In this document: positions 34,014 to 42,870 of the stretch, one piece after another
Position numbering within the stretch: position 1 is the first letter of the stretch
How the letters are laid out: every line of letters starts with the position of its first letter
NCBI RefSeq assembly: GCF_900101095.1
Contig: NZ_FNFM01000010.1
Span: 186,001 to 250,000 of the forward strand
Direction of reading: 5' to 3'
DNA from: Actinopolyspora mzabensis
GTDB lineage: Bacteria; Actinomycetota; Actinomycetes; Mycobacteriales; Pseudonocardiaceae
DNA: 64,000 nt
Position numbers and translations under genes: made by a program
Notes under the pieces: generated by a model
Told to the model about the DNA's origin: nothing
Database searches by the model: none
The model's input: only the letters and a program-made list of their open reading frames with translations

Positions 34014-34880
34014 ATGGCACGTAACAGCGGCGGGACACCGAAAGCGCGAGCACTGGGTGCTGAGCTGCGGGAAATCCGGGAGAACGCGGGGTTCACTCTG
34101 CGAGCCGTGGCACGCGAGCTCGAAACCAACCACGTCAAAGTCCAGCGATACGAAACCGGTGCCACGGTTCCGAGTCCGGAGCTCGTCGCCGCGTACCTCG
34201 GAGCGCTCGGCGTATCAGCGGCCGAACGCGAACGCCTGGTCGAGATGGCTCGCGACGCCGATCAGCCCGATTGGTTGTCGACCGGGTCGTCCGGGCCGCG
34301 CAAGGAACTCACCACGCTCATCGAGTTCGAGCGCAGCGCCAGTCGCATCACCGATGTCGCCACCGGTGTGATCCCTGGACTTCTGCAGACCTCGGATTAC
34401 GCACGCGCCATTATGCGTATGCTGCCCGTCGACGAGCGTGAGCAGCGCGTCCTCATGCGTATCGGACGGCGTGAAATCCTCACCACGCGAAACGCTCCGC
34501 ACTTCGTGGCGATCATCACGGAATCCGTGCTCGATGATCCGATCGGAGGCCGTGAGGTGATGGTCGAACAGCTGCGCCACCTGGCAAAAACGGCTGACGC
34601 GGACAATATCGAGATTCGTATCCTGCGTAGCGGCGCGACCATGTGGCATCCGGCGCACATGGGCTCGTTCATCCTGTTCGAGTTTCCGAAGGCAACGCCG
34701 ATCGTGCACATGGAGCAGTACCACTCATCGGTGTCGTTGCACACCCCGGGCAACGCTCACGCCTACCAGGAAGCGGTTACTAATCTGCACGAGGTGGCGA
34801 TGAGCCCCGATGCCTCCGTGGAGTTCATCGCCAGCCGTGCAGACGAAATGGAGGATGACAGCAATGACGGCACATCCTGA
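34014..34880 (+). CDS. XRE-family regulator with DUF5753 (Scr1-type)
   Basis: The 288-residue protein has an N-terminal Cro/C1 helix-turn-helix (about residues 12-70: LGAELREIRENAGFTLRAVARELETNHVKVQRYETG) and a C-terminal DUF5753 domain (about 95-280: VIPGLLQTSDYARAIM, GRREIL, GSFILFEFP, YHSSVSL). This combination, followed by DUF397, is very common in filamentous actinomycetes (WhiJ/BldB-type pairs) and is often linked to development or antibiotic control. It starts at the ATG at 34014. The C-terminus overlaps the next gene by 17 bases. Confidence 0.92.
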   Translation: MARNSGGTPKARALGAELREIRENAGFTLRAVARELETNHVKVQRYETGATVPSPELVAAYLGALGVSAAERERLVEMARDADQPDWLSTGSSGPRKELTTLIEFERSASRITDVATGVIPGLLQTSDYARAIMRMLPVDEREQRVLMRIGRREILTTRNAPHFVAIITESVLDDPIGGREVMVEQLRHLAKTADADNIEIRILRSGATMWHPAHMGSFILFEFPKATPIVHMEQYHSSVSLHTPGNAHAYQEAVTNLHEVAMSPDASVEFIASRADEMEDDSNDGTS

Positions 34881-35055
34881 AGGCTGGCGCAAGTCCAGCC
34901 GTTCGCATCAGCGGACGAGCTGCGTCGAGATCGGCCGCATCGGCAATGGCGCGGCGGTGCGTGACACCAAGGACCGCTCCGCCGGGTACTTCACCACCAC
35001 CGGCATGCAGTGGGCCGCGTTCATCGACGCCGTCAAGAACGAGCGGTTCGAGTGA
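34864..35055 (+). CDS. DUF397 protein, partner of the XRE regulator
   Basis: The 63-residue protein has the DUF397 signature: GWRKSSRS at the start, SCVEIG, AVRDTKD and a WAAFIDAVK end. It is the usual small partner of the XRE/DUF5753 protein; in the WhiJ model it antagonises the regulator. The ATG at 34864 follows GGAGG and overlaps the XRE gene's end, so the pair is translationally coupled. A strong terminator follows. Confidence 0.9.
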   Translation: MTAHPEGWRKSSRSHQRTSCVEIGRIGNGAAVRDTKDRSAGYFTTTGMQWAAFIDAVKNERFE

Positions 35056-35071
35056 TCCGGTAGTCCGGTGA

Positions 35072-35117
35072 CCGAGTGGCCCCGGTACGCGCTGAATCAC
35101 GCTGCGGGGCCACTCGG
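35072..35117 (+). terminator. Terminator hairpin after DUF397
   Basis: CCGAGTGGCCCC (35072-35083) and GGGGCCACTCGG (35106-35117) form 12 perfect pairs around a 22-base loop, 17 bases after the DUF397 stop codon. Confidence 0.75.
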
Positions 35118-35320
35118 TTCCTGCTGTGCTTCGAGCGGAGTGCCCGGTGGCACTACGTCCCGGGCTCGAACCGCCGCGCGGTCAGCGCTGCCCGGAGCGA
35201 GTCCGGGTGCGGTGGTTGTGACCGAGGCCACGGGCGCGGCGGGTGTTCCAGCGCGGTAGCCTGCGGCACCGTTCGTGGTTGGATCAGCGCGTTTTCACAG
35301 GCTTTCAGGAGGTTTGCGAC

Positions 35321-36103
35321 GTGGGTGAGTTCGTCGGGCTCGAAGTGGACGGCGGCATCGGCACGATCCGGCTGGATCGGCCCAAGATGAACGCGCTCAA
35401 CAGCCAGGTCGAGCGCGAGATCCGGGAGGTGGCCAACGAGGCCGCCGAGCGGGACGACGTGCGTGCGGTGATCGTCTACGGCGGCGAGAAGGTGTTCGCG
35501 GCAGGTGCCGACATCAAGGAGATGTCGGAGAAGTCGGCCACCGAGATGGCGAGCAAGGAGCGCAGCGGGCTCTCCGCCGCGTTGACCGCGGTGGCCGAGA
35601 TTCCCAAGCCCACCGTGGCCGCCATGACCGGATACGCGCTCGGGGGCGGTTTCGAGCTGGCGCTCACCTGCGACCGCCGCATCGCAGCAGAGGGACTCAA
35701 AGTGGGGCAGCCCGAGATCCTGCTCGGGGTGATCCCCGGCGCCGGCGGCACGCAGCGACTGGCTCGGCTGGTCGGGCCGAGCAAGGCCAAGGACATCGTC
35801 TTCAGCGGCAGGTTCGTCGAGGCGCAGGAGGCGCTGTCGATCGGTATGGTGGACGAGATCGTGGCCGCCGAGGACGTCTACGCCGCCGCGCGCCGCTGGG
35901 CCGAGCAGTTCGTCAACGGCCCCGTGCACGCGCTCGCCGCGGCGAAGCGGGCCATCGACGAGGGGCTGGAGGTCGATCTGCACACCGGACTACGGATCGA
36001 GACCCACCTGTTCACCTCGCTGTTCGCCACCGAGGACCAGAAGATCGGGATGCGCTCGTTCATCGAGAACGGTCCCGGCAAGGCCGAGTTCACCGGCAAC
36101 TGA
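35321..36103 (+). CDS. Enoyl-CoA hydratase
   Basis: The 260-residue protein is a crotonase-fold enoyl-CoA hydratase/isomerase, likely in fatty-acid or propionate-related beta-oxidation. It has the oxyanion-hole blocks FAAGADIKEM and GYALGGGFELALTCDRRIA, and the GVIPGAGGTQRLARLVG segment after the second acidic residue (QPEI). The GTG at 35321 follows AGGAGG with 8-base spacing and gives a family-sized protein; the longer upstream frame is not coding. Confidence 0.92.
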   Translation: MGEFVGLEVDGGIGTIRLDRPKMNALNSQVEREIREVANEAAERDDVRAVIVYGGEKVFAAGADIKEMSEKSATEMASKERSGLSAALTAVAEIPKPTVAAMTGYALGGGFELALTCDRRIAAEGLKVGQPEILLGVIPGAGGTQRLARLVGPSKAKDIVFSGRFVEAQEALSIGMVDEIVAAEDVYAAARRWAEQFVNGPVHALAAAKRAIDEGLEVDLHTGLRIETHLFTSLFATEDQKIGMRSFIENGPGKAEFTGN

Positions 36104-36115
36104 TCCGGCGGCATC

Positions 36116-37300
36116 GTGGCATACCGGTTCGACCCCTCCGACGTCGCGTTTCTGCGTTCCGCACCGGGACGGCAGGCGCTGGAACGCGTCGCGCGGCTCC
36201 CGCTGACCGACTCCTCCCGGCTGTCGGACACGGCAGCAGCCCGGGAGGTGGCGGGTGAGCGGTACGCCGCGGCGGTGCTGGAGACCGTGGCGCTGCGTCG
36301 CAGGGCCGCCGCCAAGCTGCGCGACGCCGCGGACTGGTTGTTCACCGACACCGCGTTGCAGCAGGCCACGACCGGTTCGGTCGCCGCGCACCGCGCCGCC
36401 CGGCTGGTGGGCAGGGACGTGCACGACGTCACCTGTTCCATCGGGGCGGATCTCGCGGAGATCGCGCCGCTCGCCCGGAGCCTCGTCGGTTCCGATCGCG
36501 ACGAGGTGCGGCTCCGCATGGCCCGCGGCAACCTGGCGGCGCGCGGGGTCGAACCGGTGCTGGCGCGGGCGGACGCACTGCGACCGGTGACCACGGCGAC
36601 AACGGTGGTCGCCGACCCGGGCCGCCGCGACGGCGCGGGACGCAGGAAGTGGAGCCCGGAGGATCTGGAACCGCCGTTGCGGGAGCTGGTCGAGACCTAC
36701 CGGGACCGCGACCTGGTCGTGAAGTGCGCGCCCGGACTGGATTTCGAGGCGGTGCCGGAACGGGCAGAGATCGAGCTGGTCTCGCTGGCCGGGCAGGTGC
36801 GTGAGGCGTCGCTGTGGTTCGGCGGACTCGCCGAACCGGGGGTTCGTCGCGGGGCAACCCTGCTCGACGAGTCGGGCGGGACGAAGCTCCGCCTCACCGA
36901 CGCCGAACCGGACGACTGCCCGGAGCGGTCGATCGGGGAGTGGTTGGTGGATCCGGACGGCGCCGTCGTGCGTGCCGGGCTGGTCCGGCAGTACGCCGCC
37001 CGGTACGGCCTGGGGCAGCTCGACCACCGCATCGCCTACCTGACCGGCGAGACACCACCACCGGGCGTGCGGGCGTTCCGAGTGCTCGAGCACGGCAAGT
37101 ACAACGAGAAGAGCCTGCGCGCGCTGCTGCGCGGCCACGGGGTCGGGCGGCTGGAGATTCTGGTCCGCGGCCTGGACGTGGATCCGGACGCCCTGCGCCG
37201 GAGGCTCAAGCTCTCCGGCGACGCGGCGGCCACCGTGGTGCTCACCCGCGTGGGCAGGACCCCCACGGCGGTACTGTGCCGTGCCGAGACCGGCTGGTAA
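36116..37300 (+). CDS. Class I SAM-dependent methyltransferase with THUMP-like C-terminus
   Basis: The 394-residue protein is related to a THUMP-like-domain methyltransferase family found in actinobacteria and other phyla. The SAM-binding part shows DVTCSIGADLAEIAPLA (about residues 102-118) and VVADPGRRDGAGRR (about 162-175). The C-terminal third (EHGKYNEKSLRALLRGHGVGRLEILVRG, then LTRVGRTPTAVLC) is the THUMP-like domain. An RNA substrate is suggested by analogy but not shown. The GTG at 36116 starts 12 bases after the enoyl-CoA hydratase stop, so they may be cotranscribed. Confidence 0.83.
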   Translation: MAYRFDPSDVAFLRSAPGRQALERVARLPLTDSSRLSDTAAAREVAGERYAAAVLETVALRRRAAAKLRDAADWLFTDTALQQATTGSVAAHRAARLVGRDVHDVTCSIGADLAEIAPLARSLVGSDRDEVRLRMARGNLAARGVEPVLARADALRPVTTATTVVADPGRRDGAGRRKWSPEDLEPPLRELVETYRDRDLVVKCAPGLDFEAVPERAEIELVSLAGQVREASLWFGGLAEPGVRRGATLLDESGGTKLRLTDAEPDDCPERSIGEWLVDPDGAVVRAGLVRQYAARYGLGQLDHRIAYLTGETPPPGVRAFRVLEHGKYNEKSLRALLRGHGVGRLEILVRGLDVDPDALRRRLKLSGDAAATVVLTRVGRTPTAVLCRAETGW

Positions 37301-37429
37301 CGCCCGTTTCCGCCCGGCCTCTGCCGATCGGCCCGGCTGGCACGGCGCGGCCGTCGCCGGGCCCGTGACGTGTGATTCGTGAAGCACGGCGGCGTGCCGC
37401 CCGCCGGGATCTCTATCCTGGAGAGAGTT

Positions 37430-40400
37430 ATGGCCACTGCACCCGTTCCGCCCTCGCTGTCCGAGCTCCGCGACCGCCTCACCGAACTCATGCCGCAGGA
37501 CCACCGGCGGCTGCGGCGGCGCATCGAAGGCGCGCACAAGATCCGCGACCAGGAGGCGTTGCACGGCGTCGCGTCCGAGATCTCGGATGACATTACTGCC
37601 GCGCACGAGCGTGTCACCCGCCGCAGGGAGCAGGTTCCCGAGATCACCTATCCCGCGGAGCTTCCCGTCACCGGGCGGCGGGAGGACCTGATGAGCGCGA
37701 TCCGGGACAACCAGGTGGTCATCGTCGCCGGGGAGACCGGTTCGGGCAAGACGACGCAGCTGCCGAAGATGTGCCTGGAGCTGGGCCGCGGGATCCTCGG
37801 TTCGATCGGTCACACCCAGCCGCGCAGGCTCGCCGCGCGTACCGTCGCCGAGCGGATCGCCACCGAACTCGACGTCGAGGTGGGCGGCGCGGTCGGATAC
37901 CAGGTTCGGTTCACCGAACGTGCCGACGAGGACACACTGGTCAAGCAGATGACCGACGGCATCCTGCTCGCGGAGATCCAACGGGACAGGCTGCTGCGAC
38001 GTTACGACACGCTGATCATCGACGAGGCCCACGAACGCAGCCTCAACATCGATTTCATCCTCGGCTACGTAAAGCAGATCCTGCCCAAGCGCCCCGATCT
38101 CAAGGTGATCATCACCTCGGCCACCATCGATCCGGAGCGGTTCTCCAGGCACTTCGACGACGCGCCGATCGTGGAGGTCTCCGGCCGGACCTATCCGGTC
38201 GAGGTGCGGTACCGACCGCTGGTCGACGACTCCGACGAGCTCGAGGACGTCGAGCGCGACCAGATCACGGCCATCGGCGACGCGGTGGACGAGCTGTGCG
38301 CCGAGGGGCCCGGCGACATCCTGGTCTTCCTCAGCGGTGAGCGGGAGATCCGCGACGCCGCGGAGGCGCTGGAACAGCGCAAACCGCCTCGAACCGAAGT
38401 GCTCCCGCTGTACGCGCGGCTGTCCTCGGCCGAACAGCAGCGCGTTTTCCAGCGGCACTCCACGCGGCGCATCGTGCTCGCCACCAACGTCGCCGAGACC
38501 TCGCTGACCGTGCCGGGCATCAAATACGTCATCGATCCCGGCACCGCGCGGATATCCCGCTACAGCTTCCGGACCAGGGTGCAGCGGCTGCCCATCGAGG
38601 CCGTCTCGCAGGCTTCGGCCAACCAGCGCAAGGGGCGCTGCGGCCGCGAGTCCGAGGGGATCTGCATCCGGCTGTACTCCGAGGCGGACTTCCTGGCCCG
38701 GCAGGAGTTCACCGATCCGGAGATCCTGCGCACGAATCTCGCCTCGGTGATCCTGCGGATGACCTCGCTGGGGTTGGGCGAGGTGGCCTCGTTCCCGTTC
38801 GTGGAACCCCCCGACCGGCGGCAGATCACCGACGGGGTGAACCTGCTGCACGAGTTGGGTGCGTTGGAGCAGTCCACCAAGCGGGGCAAGCAGGACAACC
38901 AGCGACTGACCAAGGTCGGGTCGAAGCTGGCGCAGCTGCCGATCGACCCGAGGCTGGCCAGGATGATCGTCGAGGCCGAGGTCAACGGGTGCGTGCACGA
39001 GACGATGGTCGTGGCGGCCGGACTGTCGATTCAGGACCCCAGGGAACGTCCCACGGAGCACCAGCAGGCCGCCGATCAGCAGCACGCCAGGTTCAACAAC
39101 AAGCAGTCCGACTTCCTCGCCTACCTCAATCTCTGGCAGTACCTGCGTGACCAGCGCAGGGAGCTGTCCGGGAACCAGTTTCGGCGCATGTGCCGCAACG
39201 AGTACCTGAACTACATCCGGGTGCGGGAGTGGCAGGACCTCTACAGCCAGCTGCGGCAGATGGTCAATTCGCTCGGAATCTCGATCAACGACGAGCCGGC
39301 CGACGAGGACCGGGTGCACCAGTCGTTGCTGGCCGGCCTGCTATCGCACATCGGGTTGAAGGACACCGAGCGCAAGTCCGGCTCCAACCGCCGTTCCGGC
39401 ACCGAGTACCTCGGCGCACGGGGTGCGAAGTTCGCGATCTTCCCCGGCTCGGCGCTGTTCAAGAAGCAGCCGCAGTGGGTCATGGCGGCCGAACTGGTGG
39501 AGACCTCCAAGCTCTGGGCGCGCACCGTCGCGAAGGTGGAGCCCGCCTGGATCGAGCGCCTGGCGGGGCACCTGGTCAAGCGGCACTACAGCGAACCGCA
39601 CTGGGAGAAGGACAAGGGTGCGGTGATGGCCTATGAACGGGTGACGCTCTACGGAGTTCCGCTCGTGGCAGGTCGCAAGGTCAACTACGGGCGGGTGGAG
39701 CCCGAACTCTGCCGTGAGCTGTTCATCCGGCACGCACTGGTGGAAGGCGACTGGGAAACCCGGCACGAGTTCTTCCACACCAACCGCGCGCTGCTCGCGG
39801 AGGTCGAGGAGCTGGAACAACGCGCCCGGCGCCGCGACATCGTCGTGGACGACGACGCGCTTTACGACTTCTACGACCAGCGGGTCGGTGCCGAGGTGGT
39901 TTCCGCACGTCACTTCGACACCTGGTGGAAGAAGGTCCGGCGGCAGCAGCCAGACCTGCTCACCTTCCCGAGGTCGTTGCTGTTCAACGAGACCTCCGCG
40001 AACGTGACCGACACCGACTACCCGGACTTCTGGCAGCAGGGCAGGCACCGGCTGCGGCTGAGCTACCAGTTCGAACCAGGCAGTGACGCCGACGGGGTGA
40101 CCGTGCACGTGCCGGTGGCCGTGCTCAACCAGCTCAGCCCCGCCGGTTTCGACTGGCAGATTCCCGGGCTCCGGGAAGAGCTGATCACGGCGTTGCTCAA
40201 GGCGTTGCCCAAGCAGTGGCGGCGGGAGTTCGTACCGGTTCCCGACCACGTCAGAGCACTGCTGGCGCGGCTGCGACCTTACGAGGGGCCGCTGCTCGAA
40301 GCGCTGTCCACCGAGCTTCGTCGCATGACCGGGGTCAACGTTCCGCTCGATGCCTGGGATCCGCAGCGGATTCCCGACCATCTGCGGATGACCTTCCGAG

Positions 40401-41389
40401 TGGTGGAGGGCGACGAGAACAGCGGCGAGGAACGCACCCTCGCGGAGGGCAAGGACCTCGAGGAACTCTCCGAACGGCTGCGTCCGCGGCTGCGGGCCGA
40501 GATATCGGCGGCCGCGGAAAGCATCGAACGGCACGGGCTGCGGGAGTGGGACTTCGGCAAGATTCCCGGTACTTTCGAGCGGCAACGGAACGGTCAGGTG
40601 GTCAAGGCCTACCCGGCGCTGGTCGACGAGGGCGACAGCGTCGGCATCCGTGCTTTCGACACGGTCGCCGAACAACGTGACCAGCAACGTCGTGGTGCCC
40701 GTCGACTGGTGCTGTTGAACCTGCCCTCACCGGTGAAGTTCCTGCGGCGCCGACTGACGAACTCGGCGAAACTGGTGTTCGGTCGTAGTCCGCACGGGGA
40801 TCCCGAGACTCTTTTCGAGGACTGCATCGCCTGTGCCGCGGACGCGCTCATCGACCGAGCCGGGGGAGTGCCCGAGGACCAGGATGCCTTCACCGCTGTG
40901 GTGCAGCAGGTACGTGAGGGGCTGAACGAGACCTCCGCACGAGTCCTGTCCACGGTGGAGCAGATACTTGCCACCCAGCAGCGGGTGGAGGCCGAACTGG
41001 ACGGCACACGCTCGCTTTCCGCCGAGGCAGCGGAGGACATCCGTACCCAACTGTCCAACCTGATCTACCCCGGGTTCGTCACCGACACGGGGTGGTGGCG
41101 GTTGGCCGATCTGCGACGCTACCTCGAAGCCGTCTCCTACCGGTTGCGGAAGATCGCGCAGCATCCCGGCCGGGATCGCGATCTGATGGAGCGGGTACGC
41201 GGCGTGGAGCAGCGTTACCAGGAGATGCTCGATTCCGTGGGTGACGGCAAACCGGTGGGTGAGCGGCTCTGGTCGATCGGTTGGATGATCGAAGAACTGC
41301 GGGTGAGCTACTTCGCGCAGGAACTGGGAACACCGCACTCGGTCTCGGAGAAGCGGATACACCGGGCCATGGACAAGCTCCAACCCTGA
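37430..41389 (+). CDS. hrpA: ATP-dependent RNA helicase HrpA
   Basis: The 1319-residue protein is a DEAH-box helicase of the HrpA family, which in E. coli acts on mRNA and stalled ribosomes. Motifs run in order: Walker A GETGSGKTTQ (about residue 102), QPRRLAARTVA, DEAH (about 199), SAT (about 230), and the family's motif VI SANQRKGRCGRESEG. The C-terminal half contains the DUF3418 region typical of HrpA (about residues 770-1310). The length is close to that of the E. coli protein. The ATG at 37430 follows GGAGAGAG. Confidence 0.95.
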   Translation: MATAPVPPSLSELRDRLTELMPQDHRRLRRRIEGAHKIRDQEALHGVASEISDDITAAHERVTRRREQVPEITYPAELPVTGRREDLMSAIRDNQVVIVAGETGSGKTTQLPKMCLELGRGILGSIGHTQPRRLAARTVAERIATELDVEVGGAVGYQVRFTERADEDTLVKQMTDGILLAEIQRDRLLRRYDTLIIDEAHERSLNIDFILGYVKQILPKRPDLKVIITSATIDPERFSRHFDDAPIVEVSGRTYPVEVRYRPLVDDSDELEDVERDQITAIGDAVDELCAEGPGDILVFLSGEREIRDAAEALEQRKPPRTEVLPLYARLSSAEQQRVFQRHSTRRIVLATNVAETSLTVPGIKYVIDPGTARISRYSFRTRVQRLPIEAVSQASANQRKGRCGRESEGICIRLYSEADFLARQEFTDPEILRTNLASVILRMTSLGLGEVASFPFVEPPDRRQITDGVNLLHELGALEQSTKRGKQDNQRLTKVGSKLAQLPIDPRLARMIVEAEVNGCVHETMVVAAGLSIQDPRERPTEHQQAADQQHARFNNKQSDFLAYLNLWQYLRDQRRELSGNQFRRMCRNEYLNYIRVREWQDLYSQLRQMVNSLGISINDEPADEDRVHQSLLAGLLSHIGLKDTERKSGSNRRSGTEYLGARGAKFAIFPGSALFKKQPQWVMAAELVETSKLWARTVAKVEPAWIERLAGHLVKRHYSEPHWEKDKGAVMAYERVTLYGVPLVAGRKVNYGRVEPELCRELFIRHALVEGDWETRHEFFHTNRALLAEVEELEQRARRRDIVVDDDALYDFYDQRVGAEVVSARHFDTWWKKVRRQQPDLLTFPRSLLFNETSANVTDTDYPDFWQQGRHRLRLSYQFEPGSDADGVTVHVPVAVLNQLSPAGFDWQIPGLREELITALLKALPKQWRREFVPVPDHVRALLARLRPYEGPLLEALSTELRRMTGVNVPLDAWDPQRIPDHLRMTFRVVEGDENSGEERTLAEGKDLEELSERLRPRLRAEISAAAESIERHGLREWDFGKIPGTFERQRNGQVVKAYPALVDEGDSVGIRAFDTVAEQRDQQRRGARRLVLLNLPSPVKFLRRRLTNSAKLVFGRSPHGDPETLFEDCIACAADALIDRAGGVPEDQDAFTAVVQQVREGLNETSARVLSTVEQILATQQRVEAELDGTRSLSAEAAEDIRTQLSNLIYPGFVTDTGWWRLADLRRYLEAVSYRLRKIAQHPGRDRDLMERVRGVEQRYQEMLDSVGDGKPVGERLWSIGWMIEELRVSYFAQELGTPHSVSEKRIHRAMDKLQP

Positions 41390-41478
41390 TGCGTTTTGAC
41401 CGCCCGGCGCCCTGCGTTGATGTTCGGGGTTCGCCCTGCACTGGTGATTGGGGCTCGGCTTTCGAAGCACCAAGGGCG

Positions 41479-41689
41479 CGGCGATTTCTCGAGAAATCGA
41501 CGGGCCACCAGCGACGACGAGTAGCCGCACTCCCACCACTTCCGCGGGCCGAGCCCCGCCCGCCCTCGCAGCAGGACCGACCGCGGGTTCTCCGTGGAGT
41601 GCCTCGCGAGGACGGCCGGGGACGTTGTGTAGGTCGCTACCCGATGTCTCCGGTACCCGCAGCGAGGCGCCCACGGAGGTTCCGCCACG
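41479..41689 (-). repeat. Dispersed intergenic repeat, copy 3 (orientation B)
   Basis: This full-length copy runs from a perfect 18-bp palindrome CGATTTCTCGAGAAATCG (41482-41499) to GAGGTTCCGCCAC, in the reverse sense to copy 1. Shared blocks include CCGCGGGTTCTCC, GTGTAGG ... CTACCCGATGT and CTCGCGAGGACG. It lies 90 bases after the hrpA stop, between convergent hrpA and degV genes. Immediately after it a 14-bp unit, CACCTACGCGGGGT, is repeated exactly twice in tandem (41694-41721). Confidence 0.8.
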
Positions 41690-41740
41690 CAACCACCTAC
41701 GCGGGGTCACCTACGCGGGGTGAGAGACCAGACTTCGGCC

Positions 41741-42580
41741 TCACGCGGGGGTGATCGTGATTCCCACTGCACCGGGGCCGGCGTGCGCGCCGATGATCGC
41801 GCTGGTCTCCTCCAACAGCGGTTCCCGCTGCGGTGTCAACCTGCGGTTGAGCTTTTCCAGCACCCACTTGGCGCGTTCGGGTGCCTGAAAGTGCTCCGTG
41901 GCGAAGTCGACCCTTCCGGATCCCGTCCGTGTCGCCTGCTCCACTGCCTTGCGCAGCACCCGTTCCGGTCCGATTCCCTTGGTCATCTCACGCAGTTCGC
42001 CGTCGCGCATCACCAGCAGTGGTTTGATCGACAGTGCCCGTGCGAGGGTGGCCTGCCCGCCGCTGACCCGTCCGCTGCGCCGCAGGTGCTCCAGGGTGTC
42101 GACGTAGACCATCTCCGTGGTGCCGTTCAGCCGCAGGTGCAGCAGCTCCAGCACCGCGTGCACGTCGGCCCCTCGGGTGGCTGCCTCGGCCGCCGCGATC
42201 ACCGGTAGGCCGAATCCCAGTCCGCACATGCCGGAGTCGACCACGTGCACCGGCACGCCGACCTCGGCCGCCGCGGCGCGTGCGGCTTCGCAGGTGTCCG
42301 AGAGCCTGCCGGAAAGGTGCACCGAGACGATCGCCTCGACACCCTCGTTGACCGCGTCCGCGTAGTTCCAGAAGAACGCGGGAGCTGGCGGGGCGGCGGT
42401 GGCCACCGGTCGTCCCGATCGCATCGCCTCGGCGAGTCTGGCGTGCGGCACGCGTCGCTCGTCGTCGCTTTCCCCGTCGATGGTCAGGTCCAGCTGCACT
42501 ACCGTGATGCCCAGTTCCTCGGCGAGGCCGGGTGGGATCGATGCGGTGGAGTCCGTAACGATTGCGACGCGTCGATTCAT
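41741..42580 (-). CDS. DegV family fatty-acid-binding protein
   Basis: The 279-residue protein begins VAIVTDSTASIPPGLAEELGI, the DegV start with the TDST lipid-contacting loop, and contains VVDSGMCGLGFG (VDS motif) and HLRRSGRVSGGQATLARALSIKPLL (GR(I/V)-type helix), all family hallmarks. DegV (FakB-type) proteins bind fatty acids for phosphorylation by a FakA kinase; no kinase gene is adjacent. The ATG at 42580 is the start. Confidence 0.9.
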   Translation of the reverse strand: MNRRVAIVTDSTASIPPGLAEELGITVVQLDLTIDGESDDERRVPHARLAEAMRSGRPVATAAPPAPAFFWNYADAVNEGVEAIVSVHLSGRLSDTCEAARAAAAEVGVPVHVVDSGMCGLGFGLPVIAAAEAATRGADVHAVLELLHLRLNGTTEMVYVDTLEHLRRSGRVSGGQATLARALSIKPLLVMRDGELREMTKGIGPERVLRKAVEQATRTGSGRVDFATEHFQAPERAKWVLEKLNRRLTPQREPLLEETSAIIGAHAGPGAVGITITPA

Positions 42581-42630
42581 GCTTTCAGGCTAGCGTTGAT
42601 CACCTGTTCGTATGAGTACCCGTGCAGTGC

Positions 42631-42737
42631 GGGTTACGCTCGAGCGATTCGCTGTGCGGCGCCCCGCGGGGGAACGGGCTCGCGGAGTGAGTACCGTCAC
42701 CCCCGTATCCGGGTTACGCTGGGGCTACCGGCCGGTA
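42631..42737. promoter_or_regulatory. Direct repeats and palindrome upstream of etfB
   Basis: GGGTTACGCT occurs at 42631-42640 and again at 42711-42720; each is preceded at some distance by GAGTACC. The second copy is followed by the perfect 12-bp palindrome TACCGGCCGGTA (42726-42737). The block lies 130-240 bases before the etfB start and could be promoter or operator sequence; which one cannot be told. Confidence 0.35.
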
Positions 42738-42870
42738 ACATCCATGGTGGTTGGCGTCACTGTGCTTTTCACGGGGCTACGTGGCAAGGTCAACCTTCCC
42801 GGGGACATGCCGCGCCGGGACTACTCAGCCAGGAAGCCGTCAACAGTCCGCAGGAGGTCGGAGAGGGCCC

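Noticed and set aside
35990-39319. 1109-codon minus-strand open frame opposite hrpA and the methyltransferase gene
   Set aside because: Antisense shadow of two genes with intact motifs, with no start signal and a composition typical of accidental frames.
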